A DNA stretch of 64,000 nt from Carallia brachiata (Eukaryota; Streptophyta; Magnoliopsida; Malpighiales; Rhizophoraceae): assembly GCA_021464245.1 (NCBI GenBank), contig JADCRB010000041.1, forward strand, positions 62,001 through 126,000. Direction: 5' to 3'. Every line of letters begins with the position of its first letter. Positions within the stretch are counted from its first letter, which is position 1. A program made the translations under genes and the position numbers. Shown piece after piece: positions 50,991-63,690 of the stretch. The notes below the pieces were generated by a model. That model searched no databases, was not told where the DNA came from, and was given only the letters and a program-made list of their open reading frames with translations.

Positions 50991-51006
50991 AGAGAGAGAG
51001 AGAGAG
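50945..51006. repeat. (AT)n(AG)n microsatellite
   Basis: About 42 bp of alternating AT followed by aaagagagagagagagag. Absent from the matching place in copy A, so it is a fast-changing locus. Confidence 0.9.
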
Positions 51007-51942
51007 TCATTTAATAATCATGATAAGAAGATAGACAATTTTTTTTTTTAATTTGAGAAAAATAGATTTAGTGAGTCACAGAAGAAAATTAGTATTCTAC
51101 TCTCTATATTTATTTTTTCCTAAAAAAATTCTTAAATACAAATATTAATTTTTTTCCTCTATTGTTCCTCTTACTCTCCTACGGTTTCTCATAGCAAGCT
51201 CAGGGTTAAGCTACGTGGATTATAAACAGCCATTGTAATGTGAATGGTGACCATTTCACAGCACTATTTCTTTTATAATATGATAAAATTCATTTAAAAT
51301 TCAATATTTAATAAACGAATTAACTTTGTGCAAAATAGCCTCTAATTAGTTGAAACTCGTTGAAGCTCATTTAAAACACTATCTAAGATTTGCCTTAAAT
51401 TTAACAAAAAATTTATTAGTATGCCATCAGAATATGTTTAGAAGACTTATTATATCATAAAATACTTTTTAAAAAATAATTATAAAATTATGTATATTTG
51501 ACCTTTTAAAATTTCGTAAATATGGACACCTTGACACTAAGATGTTTTTTGTTTATTATAATTATATATTAAAATTATACACTTATGTTTTTAATTAGAT
51601 ATGTTTATAAAGTAAATATTTTTATCAACTTAATTATATTTATAAAATAATTTTTATAATTTCAAAATAATCAAATATAACACTTATATTTTCTTTATTA
51701 TTACAATTTCACCTATCAACATTTTCATATAACGTATATAAAATATTAAATTTTATATATGGAATATTAAATACCAATTTAAAACTTGAACTTCTGAGAT
51801 TTCATTTGTAACTTGTTTGGTTTTAAAAAAAAAAAAAAACCTTGATTTGAAATTCAAAACAAGCATTATAAATGAAAATAGGAAATTAATAAATATCAAC
51901 AGCTGTAATGAAAATATTAGAGAATCTGAACAACAAAACAGA

Positions 51943-51966
51943 ATATATATATATATATATATATAT
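51943..51966. repeat. (AT)n microsatellite
   Basis: About 24 bp of alternating AT downstream of the CYP79 gene; copy A has a shorter tatatatt at 7660. Confidence 0.8.
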
Positions 51967-52159
51967 TGGAGGAAGAACATAATACAATGCGCAAAAGATG
52001 AAACTACATATGCAACATAACATGAACAATAAAACATACATAAATTAAACAACAAAGCGTTTCAAAAAGAACAATCATCTCTTTAGGTACATTGTCCGTA
52101 AAAGGATGTTTGTCTTTCTCTCCTCGCTCATAATTATTATATTATTATTATTATTATTA

Positions 52160-54201
52160 TTATATTGTCGCGGATTCGATCGACCACGTCGCCCCCACTG
52201 AGTGTGATAATAAGGAAATGGGTTGAGAGACGTGGGCTCCCTCAAAACCTTCACCCCATTTTGGGGTGTTATTGCTTGCCAAACAAACTAATTCTTCAAG
52301 TGAAAAGAGGGTAAACAGTCTTGGGCAGCCTTGGCTTTGCAAGCGCCAGTATGGCTTAGAAAGAGCAATATCATGTCGCCGATTCAAAGGCTTGCAACTT
52401 GGCACCTTTGGTGGAGCAGTCCACGTAAATCCATGAAGAAGTCTGGCCAACAGCATGGTGGTCATGGTGGAACCGAGAACGACACCTGGACATCCGCGTC
52501 TTCCGGTACTAAATGACAACAATCCCAGTTTCGGATCAGCCAAGACCACCTCTGAGCCATTAGCATTAAGGTGGCGCTCAGGCTTGAACTTTACGGGCTC
52601 TTCCCATATTTTGGGGTTGCGACCAAGAGTAAGACGACTTATTAACACATGACTGCCCTTTGGAATAAAGTAGCCAGCCACTATGGTATCAGCATTAGAT
52701 ACATGTGGAACATTGAAAGGTGAAACTGGATGCAGCCTAAAAGCCTCTCTGGCGCATGCCTTGACGTAGTTCAACTTGGGCAAATCTGATTCTTGAACCA
52801 TTCTATCCCTTCCAACGACTTGGTCTAATTCTTCCACTGCCCTTTGGAGTATTTTTGGTTCGTTTATCATCTCTGCAAGTGCCCATTCAGTAGCACTTGA
52901 TGGATTGTCTACTGCGGCCAACATTAGATCCTGCATGCAAAAATGCACATTAAGTAACTTTCTTGATCCTTCAATGTGCATGGTAAAATATATATTTACG
53001 TACATATATATTGTGAAATGAAAAATCTATATTTGTGTAAACCCTAAAAAAAAAAGAAAAATAAAAAATTATATTTGTTTATGCATAGAAATATATATCA
53101 ATAGCCTTATTTTATGTATGTGACCTATACTAGTTTATAAAATTTAAATATTCTTTTTCTTACAAGAATTTGGGCCTTGATTTCTGAAGATGTTAATAAT
53201 GGAGTTTCAGTTGTTTCATCAGTAAGTCGAACTAGTACATCGAGAATGTCCTCAAGAGCCTCCTCCTCGTTCTGTTTCGTTTTTTTTGTCTCATCCTTTC
53301 TATTTCTCCACATCTGAATCCTTTCATCGATAACAGGATCATTGTACTTTTTAATACTTTGCAAAGCATTGCGGAGTATCACTTCGTGACCGTCCAAATC
53401 AAACATCCGCAACCATGGTAGATAATCTGATATGCTAAATGCATTGATATATGCGAGAATTTTGAAAAGAGCATCAACATGCTCTATTTCCTCAGGACCT
53501 GGGCCACCATCTACCATTCCTTTTCCGAACCATCTTTTGTTAAGCATCAATTTCCTGATCACATTTCCGCAATAATGTTGTGATACAAAGCGTACCTTCA
53601 CAATGCCACCTTCACCATTCTCGTTGACGTTGCACAAGTTGTACACGTAACGAGTGAGGTTGTCAGCTTCTTCCATTCTTTTGTCTCGAAGCCAACGGAG
53701 CCTTTGCGCTGAAAGCACCTCACTCGTGACGATTCTCCTCATCTTCTTCCACTGTTGGCCGGAAGGCGTCAGTGCTACCGTCAAGTAGCCGTAAGTTGGT
53801 AACTCAGTGGACATGTGAACGGGTCTTGATGAAAAAATGTTGTCTTGCTTATGCAAGAATTCTTGTGCTACTTCAGTGGAAGTCACGATGATGGCATGAA
53901 CTTTTCCGAGACGGATGCATGCAATGTCAGTGTTCATTTTGTCCATCATGGTATGTATCCATCGGAATGCTGGTTTGTTGGCAACCAAATAATGTAGGCA
54001 ACCAATTACAGGCAAGGGTTTTGGCCCAGGAGGAAGTGTTTGTTGTTTCTTTGGGTAAACGAGCAACATTTTGAAGTATTTCCGTATCGCAATTGTTATG
54101 ACTGCCAATGCCACCAGGGTGACGGTCGGGAAGGTGGATGGGATGCTAGTGAATGCCATATTGGCAGAGTATAGGGTGAATGTGGTGTTATTGAATGCCA
54201 T
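52160..54201 (-). CDS. CYP79-type cytochrome P450, altered C-terminus (copy B)
   Basis: Predicted amino-acid N-monooxygenase (amino acid to aldoxime, ER membrane). Exon 1 is 54201-53164, the phase-0 intron 52931-53163 (233 bp, GTAAGA donor, GCATGCAG acceptor), exon 2 52930 onward. Visible: membrane anchor, [32 protein letters not shown]-helix [51 protein letters not shown] one-base loss near 52351, against copy A, shifts the last ~15 codons; the frame then runs to a stop at 52160, adding about 50 unrelated residues. All catalytic motifs precede the lesion, so activity is possible but doubtful. Frame also opens upstream to 54246; MAFNN at 54201 is favoured by the TATA distance and the paralogue. 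Which amino acid is used cannot be told. Confidence 0.88.
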
Positions 54202-54284
54202 TTTCTTTGTTTGCAACACGGCTGCAATTGCCCACCAGTGTTGCAATATTTCTGTGCTTGTTCGTTGCTGGGAACTTAGCCGGC

Positions 54285-54292
54285 CTTATATA
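54285..54292 (-). promoter_or_regulatory. TATA box of CYP79 copy B
   Basis: TATATAAG on the minus strand, 84 bp upstream of the ATG at 54201; the surroundings are conserved with copy A (9701-9708). Confidence 0.62.
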
Positions 54293-54299
54293 GTGCTAG

Positions 54300-56100
54300 A
54301 TCGATCTTTAAAATATGGAAATTCAATTAAATTTATATAAGCTTAAGCATAAAATGGACTAAAAAAAAATAATTGAGGCAGGTTGATTTTTTTTGTTTTA
54401 TTTAAAGAAGAGATGATGGTAGACAGGGTAGGTTAGACACACATTCTACTACTCCAACTAAGTTGAATCAAAATTAACAGTTTACTCATTTTTTTAATAT
54501 AACACACTTATAATTTTAAATTATATAATAAGTAAATCTATTTAAAATAAAAAATAATAAAATAACTTTATGTGGTATAGAATTTACGAGTGAGTGATAA
54601 AAAAAAAAAAGTCAAGGTAAAAATTACTTTTTGGTGTTTTGCTGCTGGCTGAAATGTGTTTTTGGTTCCTTGATTAGTTTTGGCTTTCATTTCTACCTGA
54701 TGTTAGTAATTGCAAAACCATGAAAGCCACAACAATTGCAAAATAACAGATTTACAAAAGCACAATGGTCTGTTTTAGTGTGTTTATTTTGGACAGTTCA
54801 ATATTTCTTTTTGGCTTTGGCTTCGGCAGATCTGTTGCAAAAATGATGTCTTTCGGCCTTCATCATCTTCGATAAGTTGCTAAAGAAATAGCCACGCAAC
54901 AAAAAATAAAAAAGGCAAAAAATTGTATGTCTTCATTAACGTGGGAAGTTAATCAGAGCATGAGCTCTCGGTTTTTCATTCTGAAAGAAACCATGTAATA
55001 AAGCTATGCTTGGGAGCAAGGAATTGAGGGGAATTACTTCAAGAGGAAATGAATGCGGGAATTTAGGGGAATCACATTTTACTCATTTATAAGGATAATA
55101 TTTTTAACTTTTTTTTTTTCACATTGTATTTTTCTAAATACAGAAAATATAAAAAAAAATTTTCCCTTTTAACATTTATTTCTCACATTGTTATTTTTCT
55201 CGTATTTCTCTCTCGTTTCTGTTTTATTTTTTCCAATAAAGGGTAAGAGTCAAACTTCTTATTCAAGAAAAATAAAATAAAAAGCTACGCGACTGCACCG
55301 CGTTGTAACATTCGTTTGTTTCTTGGGCGTTTTCCAATAGGCTTTGAATTTGGTTGGGCTACGTGGCTATTTTTCATCCCGGGTTTGTCGTTTTGTCATA
55401 TATGTATGCAAAAAAGTAGGGATATGCGGACGTTTTTGTCATTTTTCGTTTGAGAATCCTTCAAATTGCAATGAACTTGTCCTCGTTTTCAACTATAGTA
55501 ATGAAATATGAAACAAAAAAAGATACCTTTGATTGTTTTTTGTTACAGATGGTTGTCAAAAAATTCAAGATTCATTATAATTACGTATTATTCGGGCAAA
55601 AAAATTGGCAGTATCCTCTCAGATATGTACCCATGCCCTCTATGTATATACACCTTATAATAATTGTGGGTTCATGTTGTGTTCTTTATTACTAAACGAA
55701 TTTTTCATAGGCTTATCAAGGAAAAAAAAAAAAACGTTGGCGTCCAACGGATGTCTGTTTACGTTCCGACATTATTGTAAGAGTTCACAAGAACTGACCA
55801 CAGAATGGAAATTGTTAGACGCGAGAAAGAAATCAGAAATATGATGGAGATAATTTCGATAAAATTGAAGCCGTTCGATAAAATTTTGCGGAGATAACCC
55901 TGAACCTTTGTCGCTCCCGACTTGTTGGGGCTTACCATCTGGCTCTGACACCTGTGAGCCGTTAATTGGGAGATCCAATATCTACGTGTAGCAATCACAA
56001 GGAGATGGAACCTCTTCGGCTCTTAGCATTTATGAACGGGGTTTGATATGGGGACCACAGCCCCCCATCTTCTCTGTGATTGCCTGTAGTCCCTACATTA
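54300..56100. other. Upstream flank of CYP79 copy B, no gene
   Basis: Aligns with 9710-11690 of copy A in pieces. Open frames such as 55450-55695 show no domain. Confidence 0.5.
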
Positions 56101-56107
56101 TCTTTTG

Positions 56108-59080
56108 ACATTTTGTATATAAGTCAGTAATTTTAAAATTATTTTTTGATAAGTCAGTATTTTAAAAAAATATTTAATTAAGTTAATATTATTAAAAATA
56201 TTTATTAACAAATGAATATTTCTCAAATTCTGCAATTTGCCTTTAAGTGATGACATGACTCTAACACGACGCTGACATACTGTTTGACACGGAGAAACTC
56301 ATAAATCTTACGTCATATTCGGCATTTTACCGTAGAACAGAAAAAAAAATTTACTCAATTTTTTTATTTTTTATTAATTTAAAAATTTATCTTTTATTTT
56401 TTATAAATTATTATTTATTTTTTAAAAATTTTTTAATTATTATTTTTTATCAATTATACCACCGATATTATTATATTATTTTTTATTTATTTTACTTTTG
56501 ATTCACCACCTAAATAATTTTTAACTTTCTAATCACACCCTTACCCCTAGTCAACATAGTAAACAGTTTATACACGAGACTGCCTTCTCTCTCCTAAGCA
56601 GCATTACCTTCCATCTGTTGTTTCTCTCCTTCCCTCTTTTCTCCATTCTCCATTTTCGCTCTGGTATCACCGTGGAGCAGCATAGAGAGCAACAAACCAG
56701 AAGAAATTTTCTTTTTCTAGAACCAAACAAGAAAAAACCAAAACGATGGCAACAACATCTCTCTTAAAGGAGATACAAGAGAGAGATTAGTAGAGAGAGA
56801 ATATGAGAAAGAAGAATGTCAGAGAGAAAAATAAGAGAGAAAGAATGAAGCCCAGTAAGCCATTGCCATCCTCACCACCACCATCCACCACCAAGTATCA
56901 AAATTAAATCTAAAACTAAAAAGAAATTTAAAGACTGAGAGCGAGAAGTGGATCTGGGAAAATTAAAAAGGAAAAAAAAAAACGATGAATTTTTTGATTT
57001 TTTTTTATAAATTTTACAAAAAGTTTCTGTATCACAACTGCAGCAATAGAGGGCACTCTGATAACGAAAAATTTTTAAATAAAAATTTAAAATAAAAGGA
57101 AATTTAAATTTACAAGAGATCATTCTTTTTCTATGGCCATTAATTAATTAGGTTTTCTCATACCGATACTTGACTTTTTGTTTTTTTTTTTGTAAAAAGG
57201 AAATGCCTTTTTGTAGCCGATCTCTTCTTCTCCGCTTCCTCTCTTCATCGTTCCAAACCGACGATTCTCCGGCGACGACAAGATCTCTGTCACACACCCT
57301 CCTCTCATTCTCTTTTACCATTCCGCGTGTCCCTATCTCACCCCAAACGTTTGTTTTCAACTAAAGAACGGCTTCCTTTGTCGGATGACAGTTCCGATTG
57401 AGGCCTTCCAAGACCGGAATTTGCAATTTCTTGGTTTGCTTTTTCTTAATGCTTTTGTTTGATTTTTTTTATGTTTATTTTTCAATATTTTCTGGTTGTA
57501 GAATTTTTTTTGGGGGACTTGATTTGATCTACTACTGATTGACGAAAACTGAACTGCGTTAGAGAATATGGAGCAACGTTATCATCTTCTTCAGTACCAA
57601 AACAAGCCTTTCCATCAATTAACCAACGGATCCGATCAGGCTCGTCTACAACGGCCACAGCCAGAGAACGTGGTGAAGAAGACGATAAAATTCAAAATAC
57701 CCAGACCATAAAGCCTCTTTTCTCCAGCCTCCAAGTTACTGAATCTTCGATCTCATTCTCAATTGGAATTTAGATTTTGAGATTAAGTTTAGCGTTTTCT
57801 TTACTTTTTTTTTTTTTTTTTTTTTGTAAATACGATTTTGTCATCAACGATTTTTATCATTTTATCCTTATAATTTTTTTTTTAAGATTATACTAGTCAA
57901 TTGTCATGTCAGAATCCTTTAACAGTTTGATACGTCACATATGAAAAATTTATTACGTAAAAAAAATTTACTGACGTGATATATTTCAAAAATTAAATTT
58001 TTTTATTTTTTTTTTTATTAATTTATATTTTTAATGTGATAAAAAGAAAAAAATATATAATTTTGTCGTTATTAAAAAATAATAATTTTTATTTTAAAAA
58101 AACACAATAAAAATAAAATGAATTTTCCTTTTTTTTAAGTAAAAAGTAAAATTAGTAAAAGAGAAAATAAATTTTATTTTTTTGTATTTTTTTAAAATAA
58201 AATTATGATTTTTAAAAAAATCAAAAAAACAAAAATTACATTTCTTAAAATTAATTTTCTTTTTATTTTTAGTATTTTTTTGAAAAATATATTTAAAGAA
58301 AGAAACTAATTTTTATTTTTTTGTATTTTTTAAAAATTAAAATTATGATTTTTTTTAAATTATATTTTTTTATTTTTTATCATATTAAAATTATAAATTA
58401 AAAAAATAAAAAAAGATAAAAAAATTTAATTTTTGAAATATGCCTTTTTTTGACGTGATATGCTGACGTGGTAAATTCTTTTGATATGGCATGTTGATTT
58501 GTCAAAAAATACCGACGTGGCAGTTGACTAACGACAAATAACATAAATAGTTAAAAAAAAAGTTAGAGGACATGATCGAATAAAAAAATGATAAAAATAA
58601 CGATAAAAAACATTAAATGTGGAGGACAAAATTTTACTTTAAACCTAATTTTTTCTTTTTGATGTTTCGATTTTCTGGTTGGCGAGAAAGTGGGAGTGAC
58701 GCGGTGAGAGAGAGAGAGGAGGGGACGAAGAGAGAGAAAAGATCTAAGGACCGAAAAAAGGGCTAAGGGTATACATGAGGCAGTAATTTTGCGATTGGTC
58801 AGCAATTTAAAAAAAATGTCTAATTAGTAACTTTGGCCGGATTCTGCCGTGGACTAGATTGATGATGTGGGTTAATGAAATTTGATGTATACAGACATGT
58901 CAATGTCAGTGTCAAGTCAGCACCACGTAAGTAATTAATAACAAATCACAAAAATTAAAAAATATTAATTTATTAATAAATATTTTTAATAACATTAATC
59001 TTTATTAAACTTTTTTTTAAGTATTGATCTATCGATAAACAACCGTAAAATTACTGACACATATATAAGTTTATCCCCAT
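56108..59080 (+). mobile_element. Pack-MULE-like element with captured exon-like DNA
   Basis: B-only insertion of about 3 kb; copy A is continuous near 11690. Its ends are long, diverged inverted repeats of at least ~150 bp: left tatataagtcagtaatttta, and the complement of the right end reads tatatgtgtcagtaatttta, with further shared ttattaaaaatatttatta. Flanks tcttttga and tcttttat may be a target duplication. The interior (about 56580-57780 and 58650-58760) is GC-richer and gene-like, with CT-rich 5'-UTR-like DNA and a possible intron (about 57435-57507, ttctggttgtag acceptor). No transposase. Superfamily is inferred from TIR length and gene content. Confidence 0.58.
57568..57711 (+). CDS. 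Short ORF in the Pack-MULE-like element
   Basis: 47 codons starting MEQRYHLLQYQNKPFHQL and ending KFKIPRP, after the possible intron acceptor near 57507. No family recognised. Likely the first coding exon of a captured gene fragment with 5'-UTR; expression unknown. Confidence 0.35.
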   Translation: MEQRYHLLQYQNKPFHQLTNGSDQARLQRPQPENVVKKTIKFKIPRP

Positions 59081-59106
59081 TCTCTTTTATGATTGTATTT
59101 ATTGTT

Positions 59107-59930
59107 AGGCTGTTTAAAAATTAATCAATCCCACTCAATCCAATCAATCCAATCTAAACCAATTTGAATTTGTCAAAACTGTCGAAGTTAGGATTAATTA
59201 CGGTTTCAAAATTTTACAACCTGTCGAAAGCGGATTGGATACGAATTGGGGGGTTCAATCCGCTCATATATATATATATATTATAAATTAAATTTATTAA
59301 TATCAATTGAATTAAAACCAAACAATCACATTTCATATAATATTACAAATTAATAAAATTAGAAATAAAAAATTATTTTATTACTCCCGCATTATTATTA
59401 TATTTTCTAATTATTACCATGTAATTTTATTTTAAAAAATAAGAAAAAATTAGAGTATATCTATCTCCTTATTTTTTGACAGCACAAGTAAGACATTGGA
59501 CATTATAAAAGAGAGAGAAAGAAAGAGAGAGAGATTTTACCTTATTCGCCAAGCGGAAGTACAAATAAGGAACTTTTCTGTTTGACAATTTATATTTTTA
59601 CCAAGTAAAATTGATCTAATATAATTTTTTAGTAAATTTTGATCAATTCTCATGAATATTTAAAATTGCGAATGGATATGATATATATATATTATAATAA
59701 TAAAGTTGATAAAAATAAGTAAAAACATTGATGATTGATGATATGTATAAATTAAAAAAAATTATAATTTTTTTTATTATATCAATCCGTCTAAACGGAT
59801 CCAATCCAACTCGTTGTTAGCGGATTGGATTGAATGGATTGAGTTGGGTGCGGATGAAAAATTATTCAACGCGCTAAGATTGGATACGAATATACCTCCA
59901 AATCAATTCAATCCAACCCGCAAATACCTC
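59107..59930. mobile_element. MITE-like insertion with aatccaatcaatcc ends
   Basis: B-only. Left side ttaggctgtttaaaaattaatcaatcc; right side, complemented, begins tagaggtatttgcgggttgg. Both ends carry repeated ggattggattg words. Contains (AT)n at 59267-59281. hAT-like by the TAG start, but target duplications were not found. Confidence 0.4.
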
Positions 59931-59934
59931 TACT

Positions 59935-61440
59935 TCTTATCCTATTTTTGCATGGTTTCCCAATATTACTCATATTCTTTTTTAATTTTGACTCATATTC
60001 TTCTTCTAGGGGCAGTTTCGTAAAACAAGAAAAAAGAAAACAAAAACAAAATGAACTGGCATAGCTGAAGCAGTCGTTCAAAAGGAGTTGCTGGCTATAC
60101 AATCTCTCTTAACTTGTTGGGGTGTCCAAAGAGGAAAGCGAATGTTACTAATCTGGTTTGGATAAACCTGAAGAGGGATCTTCGTTTCTAATTTGGTCAG
60201 ATGCCAGCATATACATGAAAATATAAAACGCCGGGCAATTGTATGTTATTATCTTACCATAAATGTTCTTGTGTTTTTAATGAAGTTCGCTGTCTAAAAA
60301 TCATGATTGAAGATTTGCATATCTATGTAGAAATTATTTTTTAATAATGAAGGATATCGGATATCCATTGATCCCGCAATAAGGATGCTCCCTGCGATAT
60401 TTTTGTTGTAACCAACAAACAGTTGAAGAGTTCATCAAGAACTGCTAAGATATAAAATGTAGGATTTATTTAGTTTATTTGTTTGATATTACTATTATTG
60501 ATAGTTGTAACTGATTATTAATTATTTATTCCTATTACTGATTGTTGAAAAAAATTAATGAAATATTTGATTAATTTTATATTATTATTGCGAGTTGTTG
60601 AATAATGAAATAACTAATTAGACATTTAATTTATAAAAATATATCAGATTTATGAATTTTTTTATATTTTATAATTTTTAGTTTTAGAATAATTATTTTT
60701 TGAACAATATTGAGACTTTTTTTACTTAATTTTAAACTTATTAAAAAATTATTAATATTCAGTAGATAGTGAACAATATGATATTTGAGATTTTTTTATA
60801 AGTGTTAATATTAATGAATTTTTTAAGCAAAAAAAAATTATTTAATAATTGTTAAAAAAATATTATGTTTATGTAAATTTTCATTAAATAGATATACAAA
60901 TCTAACTCATGTAACAAATAAAAAAAAAAAGTATTAAAAATATTTTTTAAGAGTAATTTAGTCTATTTAAATTATTTTAAACATCAAAAATAAAATATAC
61001 TCAAAAAGTAGCCTAAAAAGTATCCTTAACTACTTTTCAAACTGATGCTATTAGTAAATCATGGAAAAGAATATGCAGAATTTAAAAATAACCGCAAAAA
61101 ATTTATCAGACACGTATAAGACTACTGTTGACAGTTGATCAACAAAGAGCATCACCCTAAAGCCAAACTAAACAGCAAGAGCCCCGACAACACACTTCAA
61201 CAACTACTCATTTATTGCAAGGGAAAAGAAATCTAATTAGACTAATAATTTTATAGTCCCCGTACGAATGATTTATCTTCGATCGTACCTACATTTCGAG
61301 ATGCATGTAAATTGATCCGAGCAACAATTGACCGTCAAATCTCATTAACTTACGTACGCTATCCAAAAAGCTGGGCCTTCTGGGCCGAAAGGCCAACTGT
61401 AAGATTGGAAAAATTTAAGGGGCCGCGCGCTTCCCACGCA
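59935..61440. other. Duplicated flank, no gene
   Basis: Matches 11880-12530, 13685-14480 and 15480-15610 of copy A; the Harbinger-like element of A is absent at about 60447. Confidence 0.6.
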
Positions 61441-61479
61441 GGGGCAGACGCGGGACTCTTTTTAAGGTTTAATTAGATA

Positions 61480-61690
61480 AAGAGAAATTAAATAAAAAAT
61501 AAATAAAAAAATAGTAAAAAATGGTAAAGTAACCATAATATTATGATTAATAAAAAAGAATAATTAGAAAGTTATGAGAAAAAAATGAATAATAATTTGT
61601 AAGAGAAAAAGTAAAAGGTAATTGTTTGAATTAATAGAATAAAAATAAATAATAAATTTTAAAAAAAAAATTTCTTTTAAAAAATAGCCG
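61480..61690. mobile_element. AT-rich MITE relative, inverted
   Basis: Complement resembles the inside of 62270-62518 (taattattctt / ataactttctaattattattt-type blocks). Copy A lacks it near 15610. Ends not resolved. Confidence 0.35.
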
Positions 61691-62269
61691 GAGATATTGT
61701 TATAGTTAAAGGTGGCCCCCTATTTCAGAGGGGCCAGCCTGCCCGAGCGGGGGGCTGCAGGAGAAAAAAAAAAAAAAAAAAGCCTTCCCGTCTCTCTCGC
61801 GTGCCATTTTCCCATCTCCGTAACCAAATCCCTATAGATTTTGGAGTTGAGTTGGCACGCCTCTTAATTAGCCCGGAAAATCGATCGGGGAATTTGGGCG
61901 CGACAAACCGACAACCAGATGCCTACCTGCACGGGAAAAAAAAGTAACCCACCTGCGAAGTCGACTGATGAGACAACTGATGAGACATCGACACGCAGCA
62001 GAGAAATCTTACGCCCTTTGTCAGTTGAGATATTTAAAATCAATAAACTTACGGGGACTCGGCGCCGACGCACGTCATCAGCGATCAAAAAACACTTTTT
62101 CATTAAAAAATATTTTTTTTCCAAAAATTAAAATTTAATATAACACTAAATTGTCTAATAATAAATTTTTTTTTCAAAAAAATGAGTTTGGAGTTAGATT
62201 TTGAAAATAAAAAATAAAAAAAAAACTCAAAAAAAAGAGGGGACGTTGCTACTGCATCCTGTATTGATG

Positions 62270-62518
62270 CTTTGTTTGGGAAATCATGAAAAAGAAAAGG
62301 AAAAGAAAAGGAAGAGAAAGTATTTTTTATTTAATTTTTTTTATTTATCTTTTATCAATTCAAATAATTAACTTTTACTTTTTCTCTCATAAATTATTAT
62401 TTATTTTCTTTCTTATAACTTTCTAATTATTATTTTTTATTAATTATAATATTATTATTACTGTACTATTTTCTATTCATTTTCTTTTCTTATCACTTTC
62501 TATCAAATCAAACAAAAC
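62270..62518. mobile_element. MITE with CTTTGTTTGG ends
   Basis: 249 bp, inverted ends ctttgtttggg and the complement of gttttgtttgat, with atg on both sides (62267-62269, 62519-62521). Copy A reads through at about 15630, an empty site. No coding sequence. Confidence 0.6.
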
Positions 62519-63350
62519 ATGAAACTCGGTCAAAATTTTGTCAGTTAGACTCAATTATGAGAATTAAAAATTAAACCAAAAAATTTGTTTATATTTAATT
62601 AAAAAATTAAAACTGAAACAAAATTTATGGTTAGTTGATTTTAATGGAAAATTGTAGAATTTTATTTTAAACATAAAAAATTTGATGTATTTGTTAAAAA
62701 AGAAATTTACAATTACCATTATATAAGGTAAATAAGCAATTAAAATTATAATAATACTTTATTAAAATTTATATGTTGTTAATATTTGCATTATTAATAT
62801 TTACTAATATTATCAAAATAAAAAATAAAAATATTAATATAAAAAAAAATTTAATCAGTTTCATTTAATTAATTATGATTTTCTAATAGTAAAAAAAGTA
62901 CGAACCAAGGACTTGATGTAATACAAGTGATAAAAATGTATGTTATCTCTCGTAATAGTAGGGATTTGAACGCCACCCTTCTCACATTCTCCCTTCCAAA
63001 TGGCCCTTCTTTCTCGACCCAAAAGAAAATTGTGTGAACTGAAAAAATTGATTTACATTTGTTTGGTTAACTAATTACAAAATTTGTTTCATTAATCAAA
63101 ATTTTTATTCAATTTTATTGGATTAATTGAATTTTTGTTTTATTATTTGAACATCTCTACTTATGACCAATTAGAAACAATGTTTGCCTTGCCCAAATAG
63201 ACGAGAGATAATGCTTTTTGAACTCCATTTCCACGCCCAACATGTAAAGATAAAAGAAGCAAGAAACACAATATGTACAAAGGAAATTATCTAAGTAATA
63301 TCTTTATTTTTCACTTTCATTTATTTCTAATTAGTATGTTTTTACTGCAG

Positions 63351-63458
63351 TTTGCAACGTCACATAATTTCAGGTCAAGCAGCTTTGGTACTCCAGAATA
63401 TTATATTGGTAAAAACATCTGTCATTCGGGTTCTCGGGCCTTTTTAAAAGTATCTATG
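63351..63458 (+). pseudogene. Exon-like remnant, unknown gene (copy B)
   Basis: Counterpart of 18030-18251 after a ctgcag acceptor-like site: FATSHNFRSSSFGTPEYY, then CHSGSRAFLKVS, open until an insertion at about 63459 breaks it. Where copy A has TAG, B has a sense codon. Family unknown. Confidence 0.4.
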
Positions 63459-63690
63459 GTTTATACTATATTCGAATATAAAGAAAATAAATAAATAAAT
63501 AAATACAAAATAACACAATAATAATAATATTATAATTAATAAAAATTAATAATTATAAAATTATAAAAAAATAATTTATAAAAATTAAAAATAATTATTT
63601 AAATTAATAAAAAATAAATAATTAAAAAAATATATCTTCTATTTATTTTCGTTTCTTTTTTCAACAGAAAATTGCCAAACACGGGGAAAA
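63459..63690. mobile_element. Small AT-rich insertion in the exon-like remnant
   Basis: About 230 bp present in B and absent from A (junction near 18130). Ends ggtttatac and ggggaaaacc are weakly inverted. Interior is taa/aat-rich, like the other short MITEs. Confidence 0.4.
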
